A stretch of 64,000 bases of DNA from the NCBI GenBank assembly GCA_036873135.1, contig JAPTYO010000007.1:8042763-8106762 (forward strand). Direction: 5' to 3'. Shown one piece after another: positions 1 to 12,260 of the stretch. The DNA comes from Clarkia xantiana subsp. parviflora (lineage: Eukaryota; Streptophyta; Magnoliopsida; Myrtales; Onagraceae). A program made the position numbers and the translations under genes. How positions within the stretch are numbered: position 1 is the stretch's first letter; every line of letters begins with the position of its first letter. The notes under the pieces are model-generated. The model had not been told where the DNA came from, made no database searches, and was given only the letters and a program-made list of their open reading frames with translations.

Positions 1-2237
1 TATACTTAACAAAAAAAATTATTTATCATATATAGTGAACAAAATAAGCAATAAAGCGCAATCTTATAATATGAACTTGGAGGAGAAAAAAACATAAAAA
101 CTACAAACATACTAGATTTATTCAAATTTTAAAAGTGAAACAAGAAAATATAAATCATCCTAAGTCATATGTTGGCGACAAAAAAAAAAAAAAAACTAAT
201 TAAGTCATAATTAGATCGAACTGAAAATTTTAAGAATTACATTTTGTTTTAAATTTAAATGTTTGTAGATGTACTTGTTTACTTATATTTATCATACTCT
301 TTATCTAATTTATAAAACCGTAGTCAAAATATCATAATTTTTTTTCTACTTATTATGATTTGCAAATTATTTTTTATCCAACCGTAAATATTTATGAAGA
401 GCTCTTTACTCACATTTAATATTATACATTTCTAATTTACGTACACCATCCACAGTGGTTTTACCCATAGCATATATGATACTCTTTAAAACTAAGGCTC
501 ACTTATTTTTCCATAATATATTCATTATATTAAAGGAATGTAATATACATATCTTATTTTTAACAAAAAATAATAATCATTATAAATTAATTCTTATAGT
601 TTATTGGTGTTATTTAAAATGTTTGTTAATATAATGTGTTCAAAGCATATTATTAAGTAAAACTATTAGAAATTAAGTATTATTTAAGTGAATTTTAATT
701 TCAAGTATTACTTTAATTGTATATAAATATAAATTGCGAGTTTAATGAATAAAAAATATATAAAACTATTGTGGATGCTCTTATTAAAAAATATATTATT
801 AATTAATAATAAGATGGAAAGTGCAAATTAATAATCGTTATAACTTTAATATTCGTATAGTTTCATACAATGTGAATGACAATAATAAAAATACTACTTT
901 GAAGCAAATTCGACGCCTCATAAATTTTCCAAACATTTACTAAAAAAAAAAATCATATTCAAAATTTTACATAATAATTTTACTTTTAGACTGACCATAA
1001 TTTCTGAAATTAAGCTAGTTTTCCCACTTCCTAAATTCTTTTTTTTTTTTTGGCCCACTTCCTTAATTCAGCTTAAACTATTATTAGCATTAGACTAAAT
1101 TAGGTGTAAAATATTTAGAAAAAAAAATTTATAATAAAGAAGGTGGGGCCAGCCTAGTCGGTCCCACCAGTCCAGCGTCAATCAACGGAGCCTCGTCGAG
1201 GAATCTTCCCTTTCTCCTTATTTTTGAATTTCAAACTCGGCGTCTTCAATTAATCGCCAAAGTCAACTCCGCGCTCTGACGCGCTTTTCCCTCGTGATAA
1301 TTCATAATTGTGCTCTCCACACCCGGATCAGGAGAAACTTCCGCATCTTCTATCAACACTTTCAAACAAGGACACATGCACCGGGTTCATCTTCCTACTA
1401 TAATGCACCTTTTCCCATCATAATCAAATAAATAAGCACTAATACCAAATTAGTACCTCAATTTTTACTCAATTAAAAATCGCAACCCGAACTTTAATTT
1501 TATAAAATTGATTATAAAATTTTTAATTTTTGAACAAATTATAAATCTGTTATAATTTAAGGCAAGTTGAACAAAAATTGCGCTTTCCGACAATGTAAGT
1601 TCTTTTGATTGGTATATTTTTGATTGATATCTGAAATTGATTAACCAAGAAATTGAAAAGATTGTATCAAAATACATTCAATTGAACGTTCAATTGAAAG
1701 ACACCGTTAAAATTGGGAGAAGACAAATTGAACGTATAATTAAAAGTATTTCGTTCCAATTCTTTCAATTTACTCTCCAATTCATCTTAAGTACACATAA
1801 CAAAACTCTACGTGGCCGAAACATACATATTTTTTGTTCAATCTGACAAAAATTATAACAAAAATATCAATTTGTTCAGAAATTAAAAATTCAGATAACT
1901 AATTTATAAAAAATAAAATAAAATTCGAGTATCGATTTATATAAATAAATCAAAGTTTAGGTATCAATTTAGTTGTTAATCCTATGAATAAATTAATAAA
2001 AGATAACCCGTCCGATCTTGACTACAAACTTAACGCCGTTTGCCTACTGACAAATAGCAATCCGCCACGTCATCCAAAAAGTGTGAACTCTCTTTCGCCG
2101 TTATCCTCTTCTTCCGTGCCTTAAATGGTCCCTCTCCTATTTTCTCTCTCTCTATCCATTTCTCTTTATTCACACCACTTTCATCTTTCTCGATAGTCTC
2201 CATTTCCCCATCGCCGGAATCTAGACCGACGGAGGTG
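1..2237. other. AT-rich intergenic region and 5' flank of the RING gene
   Basis: No coding region is supported here. Most of the stretch is very AT-rich with homopolymer runs. A diverged MITE lies at about 444-780 and is listed separately. Around 1140-1330 the sequence becomes richer in G and C with no recognisable reading frame. The last 150 bases before the RING start are CT-rich (about 2090-2220), as expected of a plant 5' leader. Confidence 0.6.
444..780. mobile_element. Diverged Tourist-like MITE
   Basis: The left end (CATCCACAGTGGTTTTAC) and right end (ACTATTGTGGATGCTC) are inverted and match the ends of the two 417-bp MITEs at 4585-5001 and 29172-29588. The left terminus is altered (CACCATCC instead of GAGCATCC). 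The right end is followed by TTA, which fits a TWA target site. The interior is AT-rich and non-coding. It appears to be an older member of the same PIF/Harbinger-type family; the left boundary is approximate. Confidence 0.55.
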
Positions 2238-3296
2238 ATGACATCGTTAACAACGACGTACTGGTGTTACCGATGCGCTCGTTTCGTCAGCGGATGGACG
2301 CAGAACGAGGCCATCATCTGCCCTCATTGTTACAGCGGTTTCGTGGAAGAGATCCCTGCCAACAGCTCTCCGGGACACCAGTCTTTGCCGACGACTGCAG
2401 GAATACGAGATCATTCCCACGGTAACCCGAACTTCAGGATCCGAAGACGGAGGCCTGCCGCCGGCGACCGCTCGCCGTTCAACCCCGTCATCGTTCTCCG
2501 GGGACCCGCGCCTGAGGCTGAGACTGAGAGCAGTTCTTTCGAGCTTTACTACGACGGAGGCAACGGGTCTGGTCTCCGGCCGCTTCCGGCGTCCGTGTCG
2601 GACTTCCTGATGGATTCAGGCTTCGACCGACTGCTGGAGCAGCTGTCACAGCTGGAGATCGCTGGACTCGGGCGGCCGGAGAACCCGCCTGCTTCGAAAT
2701 CGTCGATCGAGTTGATGCCCACGATCGAGATCAGCTCCGATCATATACACAGAGAATTGCACTGCGCCGTTTGCAAAGACGAGTTTGAGCTTGGATCGGA
2801 GGCGAGAGAAATGCCGTGCAAGCATGTTTACCACTCCGAATGTATCCTCCCCTGGCTCTCTATCCGTAACTCCTGCCCAGTCTGCCGCAACGAGCTTCCG
2901 TCGGAAACAGCCACCGACGCTGTTGATAACTCCGGTGGTGGTGGAGAGGAGGAGCCAGTTGGGTTAACAATATGGAGACTCCCGGGCGGCGCCTTCGCCG
3001 TGGGAAGGTTCAGGCGCGGCGGGGAGCGGGAATTACCCGACGTGCTCACCGAAATAGACGGCGGGTTTAACGGGTCAAGCGCTCGCCGGAGAACTGTGTC
3101 GTGGGGACTGAGGAGCAGGGGCAGTGAGAGAAGCGGGTTCGGCCAGGTTATTCGGAATATGTTCTCGTTTTTTTCGAGAAGGTCCAGATCGAATTCTTCA
3201 TTAGACGCAGATTCTATGAGGAGGAGTCGGAGCCTGACAGCGTCGATTGCCGGCCACCGGAGGCGGCGGAACAGAACGTTGGTGTCGGAAAACTAA
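2238..3296 (+). CDS. RING-H2 E3 ubiquitin ligase with DUF1117 (RDUF/RHC-like)
   Basis: Predicted E3 ubiquitin ligase of 352 residues in one exon. Residues 8-39 form the N-terminal plant zinc ribbon (C10, C13, C28, C31, motif CPHC). A RING-H2 finger spans residues 176-216, starting CAVC and ending CPVC with a central CKHVYHSEC. The region after about residue 240 (GLTIWRLPGGAFAVGRF onward) matches DUF1117. This order of zinc ribbon, RING-H2 and DUF1117 is that of the Arabidopsis RDUF1/RDUF2 and RHC1A/RHC2A group, some of which act in abscisic-acid and drought responses; that role here is inferred from family. An open frame begins three bases upstream at GTG, so I take the ATG at 2238. The coding region is markedly GC-richer than its flanks, and the Arg/Ser-rich tail could be a nuclear-targeting or phosphorylation region. 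Confidence 0.93.
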   Translation: MTSLTTTYWCYRCARFVSGWTQNEAIICPHCYSGFVEEIPANSSPGHQSLPTTAGIRDHSHGNPNFRIRRRRPAAGDRSPFNPVIVLRGPAPEAETESSSFELYYDGGNGSGLRPLPASVSDFLMDSGFDRLLEQLSQLEIAGLGRPENPPASKSSIELMPTIEISSDHIHRELHCAVCKDEFELGSEAREMPCKHVYHSECILPWLSIRNSCPVCRNELPSETATDAVDNSGGGGEEEPVGLTIWRLPGGAFAVGRFRRGGERELPDVLTEIDGGFNGSSARRRTVSWGLRSRGSERSGFGQVIRNMFSFFSRRSRSNSSLDADSMRRSRSLTASIAGHRRRRNRTLVSEN

Positions 3297-5302
3297 ATAG
3301 GGTAGATTTATTAATTTGTTAGATTTATTTATTAATTATTATTACTTGTGAGTTATATTATGGTTAATTTATTGAGATCCTCGTTGCTGGTAATGGAAAT
3401 GAAGACGGAACTGCAGAAGAAAGGGCTATGGAGTTTTGTCAAGAATGGTAGACCAAGGCAGAGATTTAAAAGACAGAAAGTAAGGCATAGGGAGCAAGGC
3501 AGAGGATGCTCATCCTAACCAGACAACAACTTCTGTTTTTTTTTTGGGTAGAAACTAGAAAGACAACAGCTGTGTTGATAATTCTCCTGATAGTTTGATA
3601 CAATCAATTATTCTTTGTTTATATTTTTCTATTCTTTTCCCAACATTATTTTTGCGTAGCTGGTTGGGTACCAGTCATCATTTTGTAATTAGCGATACAC
3701 TCAATTATTAGCATTAGATTATAAATGGCAATTTACCCAAAAAAAAAAAAGACACAAGGGCATAAGGGCGAAGAAGAAATTCTCGAATTCAGATCATCGT
3801 TTATTACACCAAGATATATGTCAAGATCTTTATAGTGAGACGCTATTTTGACAGATAGAATTGGCAAAAAAAAATACGTATCTGAAATTCTCTCAACTTA
3901 ACCGAGTAGAGCAACAGACATTAGCAGATCTAGAGAAGTAGTCGTGTATATATAATAGACAAGAGGAAATAACATAACAAGTAGAAAATGTTGTGAATCA
4001 GGAAACGACCGCCACAACCGAATTACACCTAAATACGACTCAAGATAAACGGTGTTCAAAGACCCCAACATTGTCTTTGAGTACGGTGGAGTAAACTTTC
4101 TGATAAGCCTGAATTTTGTTTTTTGTTTTTTTGAAATTAAACCCCGAATCCGATTAGACGGGACTTTTTTTTAATTAAAGTTGGGTTTGGACTTTTTTTT
4201 CTCAAAATTCCGAAATGCTAGGGCCGTCCATACTTTATGGTGTTTGGAATAAATGAATTTGAAATAGATTATAAATTACAAGTTTGAAATTGTGTTTTTT
4301 GAATTAAAATGTGTTTTTTCTAAGTTTAATGGTGTTTGAAATAGTGTGTTTTTCAATTATGTTTTTTCAAACTAGCACGAGTCCATCAGAAAATCCCGAC
4401 TCGAGAATGACATTTTAAGTTTCAAGTTAAAAGCTGTCTGTCTCGTCTTGAGCTCAGCCCTATTTAAACGTACGTGCCTGAACTTGTTTAGAAGGTACAA
4501 GCCTATTTGAGCGTACAAGCCCAAGCGCCTCTACTCTGTAGGAGGTATACAAAATACAGAAGGTACACAAAATACAATGCATAAGAGCATCCACAGTGGT
4601 ATTACGTAAAGATTACGTAAACGTGGGTCCTACATGTTTATTTAAGTAAAGTAACAAAAACTATCTACAGTGGTTTTACATAGCATTCCTTAAATATGGG
4701 ACCCACACGTAAATTTATGTTTTTACATAAAGCATTCCTTAAATTTAAGTAATGCACTATGTATTACGTAACCAATTTTTTATTATAAATTAATTCATTT
4801 TATAATTAATGCTAATATCTTATTGGTGGTTGTTGGAAAATTTAATAATAAAATATATTTAAGGAATATGTTTAAGTAATACGATTGCAGAGAAAATATT
4901 TTTTACGTGTGTCTTAACTTTACGTATTACTTAAAGTGTACATAAATGTCTACGTGACAACTTTAAAGAATACAATTTATGTAAAACCATTGTGGATGCT
5001 CTAACAAAATTGGGTTGCTGGAACTTTCAGTGCCAATGCCAAATATAAATCTGGATATTTATTGGCTCATCCGGGTTCCAACTTCCAATAATGTGTTGTC
5101 CGAACTAAGAATATTATTACATTCATGTCTGTCCATTTCACGAAACTGTATTAGCTACATACTTTTTTTTTTGGTAACGAGTATTAGCTACATACATCCC
5201 TACTATCTATTATTATACACATGAGGACGTCATTTATATAATGACTAGAGAGGAGATAGATACACAACGGACGGAAAGAAGACTAAACCCAGACAGAGAT
5301 CC
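3297..5302. other. Intergenic region with one MITE
   Basis: This is the convergent space between the RING gene and the 3' end of the SDIR1-like gene. It includes the 417-bp Tourist-like MITE at 4585-5001. The remainder is AT-rich with no supported reading frame; the short open frame near 5015-5224 has no recognisable similarity. Confidence 0.6.
4585..5001 (+). mobile_element. Tourist-like (PIF/Harbinger) MITE, 417 bp, copy A
   Basis: The element starts GAGCATCCACAGTGG and ends CCATTGTGGATGCTC, giving terminal inverted repeats. It is flanked on both sides by TAA (4582-4584 and 5002-5004), the 3-bp target duplication typical of PIF/Harbinger MITEs. It has no coding capacity. A copy of the same length lies in opposite orientation at 29172-29588, and only about five substitutions were seen by eye, so amplification looks recent. 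Confidence 0.85.
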
Positions 5303-7070
5303 TTAAACCATGTCCGATCCATCGGATTCACTGTCCCTGCCTTCTTCCTCTTGCCAAGCAGCAGCTGAACCCAGAAGCTTAAACTTGCACACCGGGGCAT
5401 GTTCCTTGCTGACGTAACCAAGGATCTATGCAGTTCGTGTGAAACTGCCAAAAACAACCAACCCAAATCACAAAAAAGCTGTCTACTACTTTAACACTAA
5501 TGCAAGGACCCAGAATGAACATACTTGATGCAAACATGGCAAGCTGCGAACTACATCTCCATGGTTCACTTGCTCCAAGCAAATGCTACATGTCAGACCA
5601 TCTTCTGATGAACCAGTGTTTGCTTCTGCCACTTTGTTGCTTTGGCTGATCTGCTAATTGAATTGGTAGAATAATAAAACAAATAAAAGACCTTCTCGAA
5701 GAGATTAGAGAATTTGCATTCATAGCTTCCAATATGCACTCCAGCGGATGTATTAATGTAGAAGAATGTAAGAATACATATATACAGAAATGTTACGATA
5801 ATAAACGAATTTGACTTCTACTGAGTAAGGCTGTTTAGGAATTATATGCAAAATACCAATTTATGCATATCATATACTTGCAACTACAAGTCTTCTAATA
5901 AATTGTGGTAGGAATAAGTGAGTACCTCAGCTGACACTGAAGAAGATGGTTCCTGATGCCCCAGTGAGTTCTTCTTACTGCAAAAAAAGTTAAATAAGAA
6001 TCCTTGATTTTGCAGAACTGGGAGCTTAAGATTCACTAATTTGTCTATACTGATGGAACCCAGAAGATTATTTTGAGAATTCTGTAAAAACTAGCTACGT
6101 AAGCTCACCTGTTGGAGCCAGTGTTCTTGTACTTATGAACAGGTAGGGTATTTATCTCTTCTTCACTCATTGAAGGCACTGTGGACGCATTGTCTGCGTC
6201 TAATGCTCTTAAAGCATCATAATCTGCAGAGGAATTTGGCAGTTAGTCAGGTTCCACGAAGAATAAAGTGCAGAGACTGGTATTCATGGTTTAGTTTCTG
6301 ATTAGCTGTAGGATTCCGACCTAACCAACACACTGAAGTTCACGCATGGATTAGAACTAAAGAAAGAAAAGCTCTTCGCTATACTGTATTTACCTAAATC
6401 ATCAAATTCACGGTCCAGTAAAGCTAGCTGGAGTCTCAATCCCTGAAGCCTTCCTCTGGTTGCAAACGCTATTGACGGAGGCATGTGCACACGCAGCTCT
6501 GTATGACCAAGCAAGCCACTAGCTGCTGCAGCATTAGCACGAGCTTGAAGCTGCTGACAGGTGGCATACATTCGAAGGCTTGTAGCCATCAAAAAGACAC
6601 CCACAACAAGCCAGAGCTGCAAAAAGGGGCAGTTCCTTGGCTATAGAGTTACATGTTTCACAAATACAAAGCAAAGTAAACTGTTTAAGAACACTACCAG
6701 AAAGTTTGATGACATTTGATGGGAATTCAAGACCATGAACAGCAAAAGTACTGCTGAATGGAAGTTTCACTGTTAGTGAACAAAGGCTACAGGAGAGGGT
6801 AACAAAACAGATATGTCATTAGAATTAAGAGGAAATATTACCTGTCACCAGAAAAGCCAGAGAGTTGGAATTAACTTGCCGATGTGCATGTATGCGCTGG
6901 AAGAAGAGGCAGACCGTCAGTTGCTTGCACTACTATAACTCAAGTAAAAAGAGAAAAGCCATTACTGTTCCAGTAATTATCCACGCACATACCACAGCAG
7001 GACGTTCATGGATATATCCTGGGAAGCCGCTTTCAATATCTGGTCTACTTCCTCGAAAAGCAAAGCTCAT
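5303..7070 (-). CDS. SDIR1: SDIR1-like membrane RING E3 ligase, apparent frameshift in last exon
   Basis: Closely resembles Arabidopsis SDIR1, a membrane-bound RING E3 ligase that promotes abscisic-acid and drought signalling. Coding exons: 7070-6993, 6896-6842, 6750-6698, 6616-6394, 6223-6109, 5977-5926, 5650-5525, 5444-5303, all with GT-AG introns and matching phases. The protein begins MSFAFRGSRPDIESGFPGYI; two membrane segments follow at about residues 38-52 and 61-76, then the conserved TRGRLQGLRLQLALLDREFD block. RING ligands seen are C213, C216, C231, H233, H236, C239 and C250. At 5394-5397 there are four G (C on the coding strand) where three are expected. As written, translation ends at residue 255 with CPGVQV and loses the eighth zinc ligand (CPVC). 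Reading the exon in the other frame gives a family-like C-terminus to the stop at 5303 and a 280-residue protein, close to the 273 of SDIR1. This may be a sequencing error or a recent mutation. A 5' non-coding exon probably lies near 7830-7920. Confidence 0.9.
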
Positions 7071-7920
7071 GGCTGTGGCTAGAATTCGCTGTAGTGTAGT
7101 CTACTCCACACAAAAAAGCCTAATATTACCAAGCAAAGAAACTTCACCTTCACCAATAAAATTCACGGTCCTGAACCTAGAAGGACAAAAATCTAGAAGT
7201 TAAACAATGCTCTCCACTGCATATCATGATGTTATATCAAGAAAAATAGTGCAAAACCAATAATATATAGATGACAACAGCCAATCATGATGTTAAATGG
7301 TCCATGATGTTACAGTTCAACACCGGCGTTGTGGTTAACTAGCATGAATTGAATTAAGCGCATGCTGAGAGAATACCGAAACACCCAAACTTGGATAGGA
7401 CATTTCAAAGATCATCAATACATAAAAGATAATGAAGTATGATGAACTTCAACTAAACTACTCTCAATTATCAATCAAAGTGACAAATGACAATTTGATC
7501 ATGCATGATCTATCCGCTAACAGAACAGCAGACCAAGCAACGGCACGCCAAAGTTCGACCAATGCAGAATGGCAAAAGAATTTAGTAGCATCACATATTG
7601 AAAACCATACAGACGTCTGAAGCAATTGCCGGAAGTATTTAAATCGTCTATATTAGCAACAACCAATGCATGTCTGAACAAGAAAATTGGAAATGACAAG
7701 AATGCAAATAAACCCTAAAGAAATGGCAAATTAAGAATATCCACACAATTTGATAGAGAACAATTCGTCGAAATGGCAGAAGGATCTATCTATCACATTG
7801 GAGGAATAGGGACATACAGGGATATCAAAAACAGCGGCAGAATCGGAGGAGCCGGAAGTTGAAGTGGATGATGGCGGGAGGAAACGAGCGATTGCGAACT
7901 AGACGAGCATCGATTTCTCT

Positions 7921-9522
7921 CCAAATGTCGTTTCAGATTTTATGATTCGTCTGATCTGATGTGGTGGGTGCATCTTACAAGAAAACTCTAGAACGTGCCA
8001 CGTATACAATACCAGTCATTGGAGCGACTTCATAGAGGATTATGAAAATATACCAGGTTTTATGAGCCCAAAGTTACAAATTTTAACCAAAAAATAAAAA
8101 CTGCGTCGTTTCGGTTTCGAGTCCAGTGGATGCCTTTTTAAGACTCTAGGCCTCTCCTTTGCCCTCCCTTTTGTTTTGAAAGTGTTTGCCTGTTTGGGCC
8201 GTTCGTTCCTCTTTCTTAAAATAATAATATGGGACAAAATATAATTATTATTCTAAGAAATTGAGAAATGTGGTTTCTATATAACTATTAAAATGAACCT
8301 CTACTCTAGCAATTCATAAGATGAAATGACCAAGTTAAAACTTGAACTTGTAACTAATCTGTATATATATAGGCATTTCTTTGCCATTAAACTAAGGTTA
8401 ACAATATATAAAGCGATCTCGAGTACACCTCTTGTTGCAATTAGATATCTCAGTTTTTTTTTTTTTGATTCGATGTTCGATATATCATATTCATTACGAT
8501 TGGTTATCCAACGTATCAAATTTGTTGCTAAAATATTATTACGGAATATCATTCAGTCAATTTAAACGCTAATTTAGACGAAAAATGAGACTCAACGAAT
8601 TTGATGCATTCAACATCTAGTCACAATAACAAAATGATGAGATACATAATTACAACAACATAAGATATACTTAATTAAGACCCTTTTTGGGTTCGTGTAA
8701 CACTTAAACTAATGTTGACATGGCAGATGTAGACTCTTCTAATTATATATGTATACATAAAAAAGATTTAAAGTACCTTAAGTGACTAAACACCTAATCT
8801 AGCTAACTTGAGAAAAAGATCCATTTCCGAGGGAGACACAATAATGCATACATTAGAAGAAACAAATATCGTACAAACAACTTTTTTAGCTAGGCCCATG
8901 ATGTATTATAAAGTGCACTTTAATTAGTTTATGGATTAGATAGATACATATATAATGATGATTCTGATTAAGTAATTAAGCTAATGGATACTGTAAATTC
9001 ATTCAATAAAGGAGTTGGATATGGAAGATTGATTGAGTATAAATAGTAAGCAAGAAGCTGCCAAATGAGTTGGAGTATAAACAAAAATCATTAGATCAAG
9101 ATCCTCATCAATCAAATTAATAAAAAATGGTAGCTAGAATTATCTAATCAACTGCTTATTCTTACTATCTCGAATCGTGCATTATCGTTGTAATTTTAAT
9201 ATGCGTATTTAGTGTAATTAATGTTGTGAACTTTTATAAACACTAGAGCAAAAGTATTAAATCTAAATAATACATGTAAAAATTAGAACAGTAATGCAAA
9301 ATCTGATATAAAAAGAGGGGTGTGTGATCTACCATATACACGTAGAATAGAGCCGTGGAATTAATTAAGAGTAATTATAATAACAAATGGAATAAAAGAG
9401 TTGAGTCTCTCTAAAGTCTATCCATGAAAAAAAAAAACATGAAAAATTACCAGCTAGCTAGCCTACACACGCCGTACAATCAAATGCTTCTTCTTCAAAT
9501 GCTTCTTGTGGATTGGATTGGG
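7921..9522. other. Intergenic region
   Basis: AT-rich sequence between the putative first non-coding exon of the SDIR1-like gene and the 3' end of the DVL-like gene. I see no coding region, RNA gene or terminal-repeat element. Overlapping short open frames on both strands at 8301-8565 lack any recognisable motif. Confidence 0.5.
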
Positions 9523-9786
9523 TCAGGAATCATCTCGGTGCTTGTTCCATCGGACAAGCATGGCGACACAACGCTTGACGATGTAGAATTTAGTCTTTTG
9601 CTCCTTAGCAATGTTGCTGCACTTTTGGCTTATGTTGGAGCTCCTCTGCGACACACTCCGAGATAGACCTGACGACGATGACTTTGAGTATCCAGAGCTA
9701 CTCTTTGTCGAGAAACTCCGAGGTAAGTTATAATTTCTCGACGAAGACGATGACGATTCTTTCTTCCAACCGTAGCTTTCCTCCAT
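9523..9786 (-). CDS. DVL/ROTUNDIFOLIA-like small polypeptide
   Basis: An 87-residue, single-exon protein. The first 54 residues are low-complexity and very rich in serine. Residues 55-86 form the conserved DVL/RTF domain: KCSNIAKEQKTKFYIVKRC followed by V-A-M-L, a tryptophan and the terminal H-x-D-D-S. Members of this plant-specific family limit polar cell proliferation in lateral organs and, when overproduced in Arabidopsis, give short rounded organs; the domain associates with the plasma membrane. Length and the serine-rich N-terminus fit the RTFL subgroup. The start is the only ATG upstream of the domain in frame. A TATA-like stretch lies about 65-80 bases upstream. Antisense open frames over this locus are shadows. 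Confidence 0.9.
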   Translation of the reverse strand: MEESYGWKKESSSSSSRNYNLPRSFSTKSSSGYSKSSSSGLSRSVSQRSSNISQKCSNIAKEQKTKFYIVKRCVAMLVRWNKHRDDS

Positions 9787-9849
9787 ACTTAATTAATGGC
9801 CAGAGAGAGCTAGAGAAATAATAATGGACAATATATGCTTCCTTCTACT

Positions 9850-9868
9850 TATTTATATATATATATAG
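9850..9868 (-). promoter_or_regulatory. Possible TATA box of the DVL-like gene
   Basis: On the minus strand an uninterrupted TATATATATATAAATA stretch lies about 65-80 bases upstream of the ATG at 9786. Position and composition fit a TATA box, but such runs are common in this AT-rich DNA. Confidence 0.35.
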
Positions 9869-11460
9869 AAGAAGAAACTACAGTTAATTATTAAACTTAT
9901 AGAGAGCTACGTAAGTTAGTTCTCATGGGCTGATTTCGGTGTGAACGAAAATTATTATAAATATATAGTATGTATATTATGTGCGATGTCTTCTAAGACA
10001 AGTTGTTATATGGTTGTATAAATGTAAATAATAAAATATGTGGTTTTTCTTATAAATGAGTGAATTTCATTCACTTCACTCTTATACTATATATATTAAC
10101 ATCTTTCGGTCATCTTGATATTAACCTCATTTGGGTCTATATTATGAACTGTCAGTCTGTACACCTCAGCCTCACTTGAGTTTAAATATAATTGGCTTCA
10201 ACTCTATTAAATATGAGGTAAAAAAAATCTCTTTTTAAATTGGAATCACTAAATAATATAACATTTGCGATATGATGTCATGTTATTAATAAGATGTGCA
10301 TCTTAATAATTTTTCTCATAAGTTTAGATTTATAAGACAATTAATTAAGGGATCCTTAACTAGGTCACACATCTTATTTTTAACGATATATTAATCTCTC
10401 AATCAAATTAATTAACTTAAATTAATCAATTGTACGTAAATTGCCTCGTTCAGCTTTGATTCCTTTTCTCTGAAACTATACACATTATTGTACTACACCT
10501 ACCATTTATTATTGCTATAGTATATTTACTTATTTTTGTACTTTACATCTACATTTATTTTCCTTCACACACATCTATAAAAATCAGTAGATTCAAATAC
10601 ACATTGGGTCGGTTCCACATGCAAGTGTTTCATCAGTCGTCAGATGTATATAATTTATTTTCATATATTTACATTCACAACCAAATTATGAGAATATGGT
10701 GGATACACACTATGTATATCTTAATATATAATATATATTTATTTTTGCTGTCAGACTTATATGATTGTCAAATATTCTTAAATAGTTCCCCATTATTACC
10801 CCACTTGATTGATATATATGTCGGTAAAAATAAATCATTTGAATTACATGCTAATTTTATCGGATTATTACCGCAATGGCGCAATCAATCTCCCCTCTTT
10901 TATTAGGCAATTTACTTGTACTGGGTTGGATCGTTAAAAGAGTTTAGGGGTTCCGAGTTCCGACATAAACTTCATAATGACTTTTAAATGAGATGCGTTT
11001 AAATAAATTAATTTAAATAAAAAAAATCATTGTACAAGCATTGGTGAATAATTAACTTAATATAAAATATATGTAATATATCGGTAATAAGTAACAATAA
11101 AAAAATTAATTCATTAAAATAAATTGAAAATTATTTCAACTAGATTTGTTAGTTATTAGATTACGAAAGATTAATTTTTGAAAGAGAATAATTATTTCAT
11201 ATTCAAATCAGAATGTGTATTTCCTAACAACTAAGGAATCGAGTTTATTTTGTCTACTCATCTATCTGTTAAGTTGTTTCTTTAGGATTCTCTTTCTCGG
11301 TAGAAGAGGTTGGAGAATCATTTAATAACAAACATAAACCTGGAGGAGGAATATCTTAATATGTTATTAGACATTAGTATTAGATAAAGAAGCACATTTG
11401 TCAGCAAGTTTGACTGGTCAAAACTTTAATTTGCAGAAATTAATGTCGCAGTATAATCTA
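9869..11460. other. Intergenic region
   Basis: Very AT-rich DNA between the DVL-like gene and the first Helitron. No gene, RNA gene or element with clear ends was recognised. The open frame at 10604-10906 has no conserved features and is probably chance. Confidence 0.5.
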
Positions 11461-11833
11461 TCTATATATATAATAAGGCAATATGAGAGAGAGTGTGAAG
11501 GTTGTGGGGCTTACACCTCAGCATCTCAAATTGTGACACTTGGCCTACACATCTGCCTATACATTGTCTATGTGTCTAGGGATTACTCTCTCCTGTTGAC
11601 ACCTTGGCTCCAAGGAAATATTTTCGTTTGCCACGTCAGCTTCGGAGTCCACTTCTCATCCAATTGAATTGAATGTCTTTCTTTTTTTTACAAAGAATTG
11701 AACGCCTTCTCTAACTTGGCCGTTTCTTCCTATTAATTAAATTCTATGTATTTACTGTTTCTTCCTTTTCTCACACACCCATAAGCATTTAATCTCAGTA
11801 AATTTACTAGAGCAATCGTCGGATTAAGAATAC

Positions 11834-12260
11834 ATGAAGTGCCCTATTGCCCAGAGAGCAATCCGGCTACTCCCGTATACAGATTCGAGCTCGCTCCAGT
11901 CCGCTAACCAACGATGCCGCCTGCCCACCTCCTGCCGTCCTCCTCCTTGCATCCACCAGACGCTCCACCATCTTCCACCAGCAACCCAGCCATCTCCGTC
12001 TGCTTCGACCCCGCTCGACCTCTGAAGCGCTGCCCTAGCTCCGTCCGCCTCCCTCGATGTCGTCGCTGACTGCTTCCAAAGGCGACGACGATCCTGCTAA
12101 CCGTCCCGGGTATGAATCTGCATGATTCAGACAACTTCTTCGAGGTTAGTTCTCAGATCAGGAGCATCGCGTGCGTCTCCTGGACTGAAGCAAATCACAC
12201 TGCCACCGATCGAGGAAAATCGCCGACGTAGCCACGAGACTTTTCAGATCTTTTTTCTGC
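11834..12260 (+). other. GC-rich segment in Helitron 1, possible captured exon
   Basis: Base composition changes sharply here from AT-rich to more than half GC, with many CCGCC and CTCC words. Open frames such as 11834-12025 are proline- and serine-rich and match no family I recognise. At 12056-12144 a short frame starting ATGTCGTCGCTGAC runs into a possible donor (GAGGTTAG). It may be a captured first exon or 5' leader of a host gene, but the parent is unknown. Confidence 0.35.

Noticed and set aside
2646..3049. Three open frames overlapping the RING gene on both strands
   Set aside because: They are shadows of the GC-rich RING/DUF1117 coding frame and have no motifs.
5245..5466. Open frame on the minus strand over the last SDIR1 exon
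   Set aside because: It is a wrong-frame reading of exon 8 plus downstream sequence; the family-like tail is in a different frame.
9424..9666. Plus-strand open frame opposite the DVL-like gene
   Set aside because: Antisense shadow; the conserved DVL/RTF domain is on the minus strand.
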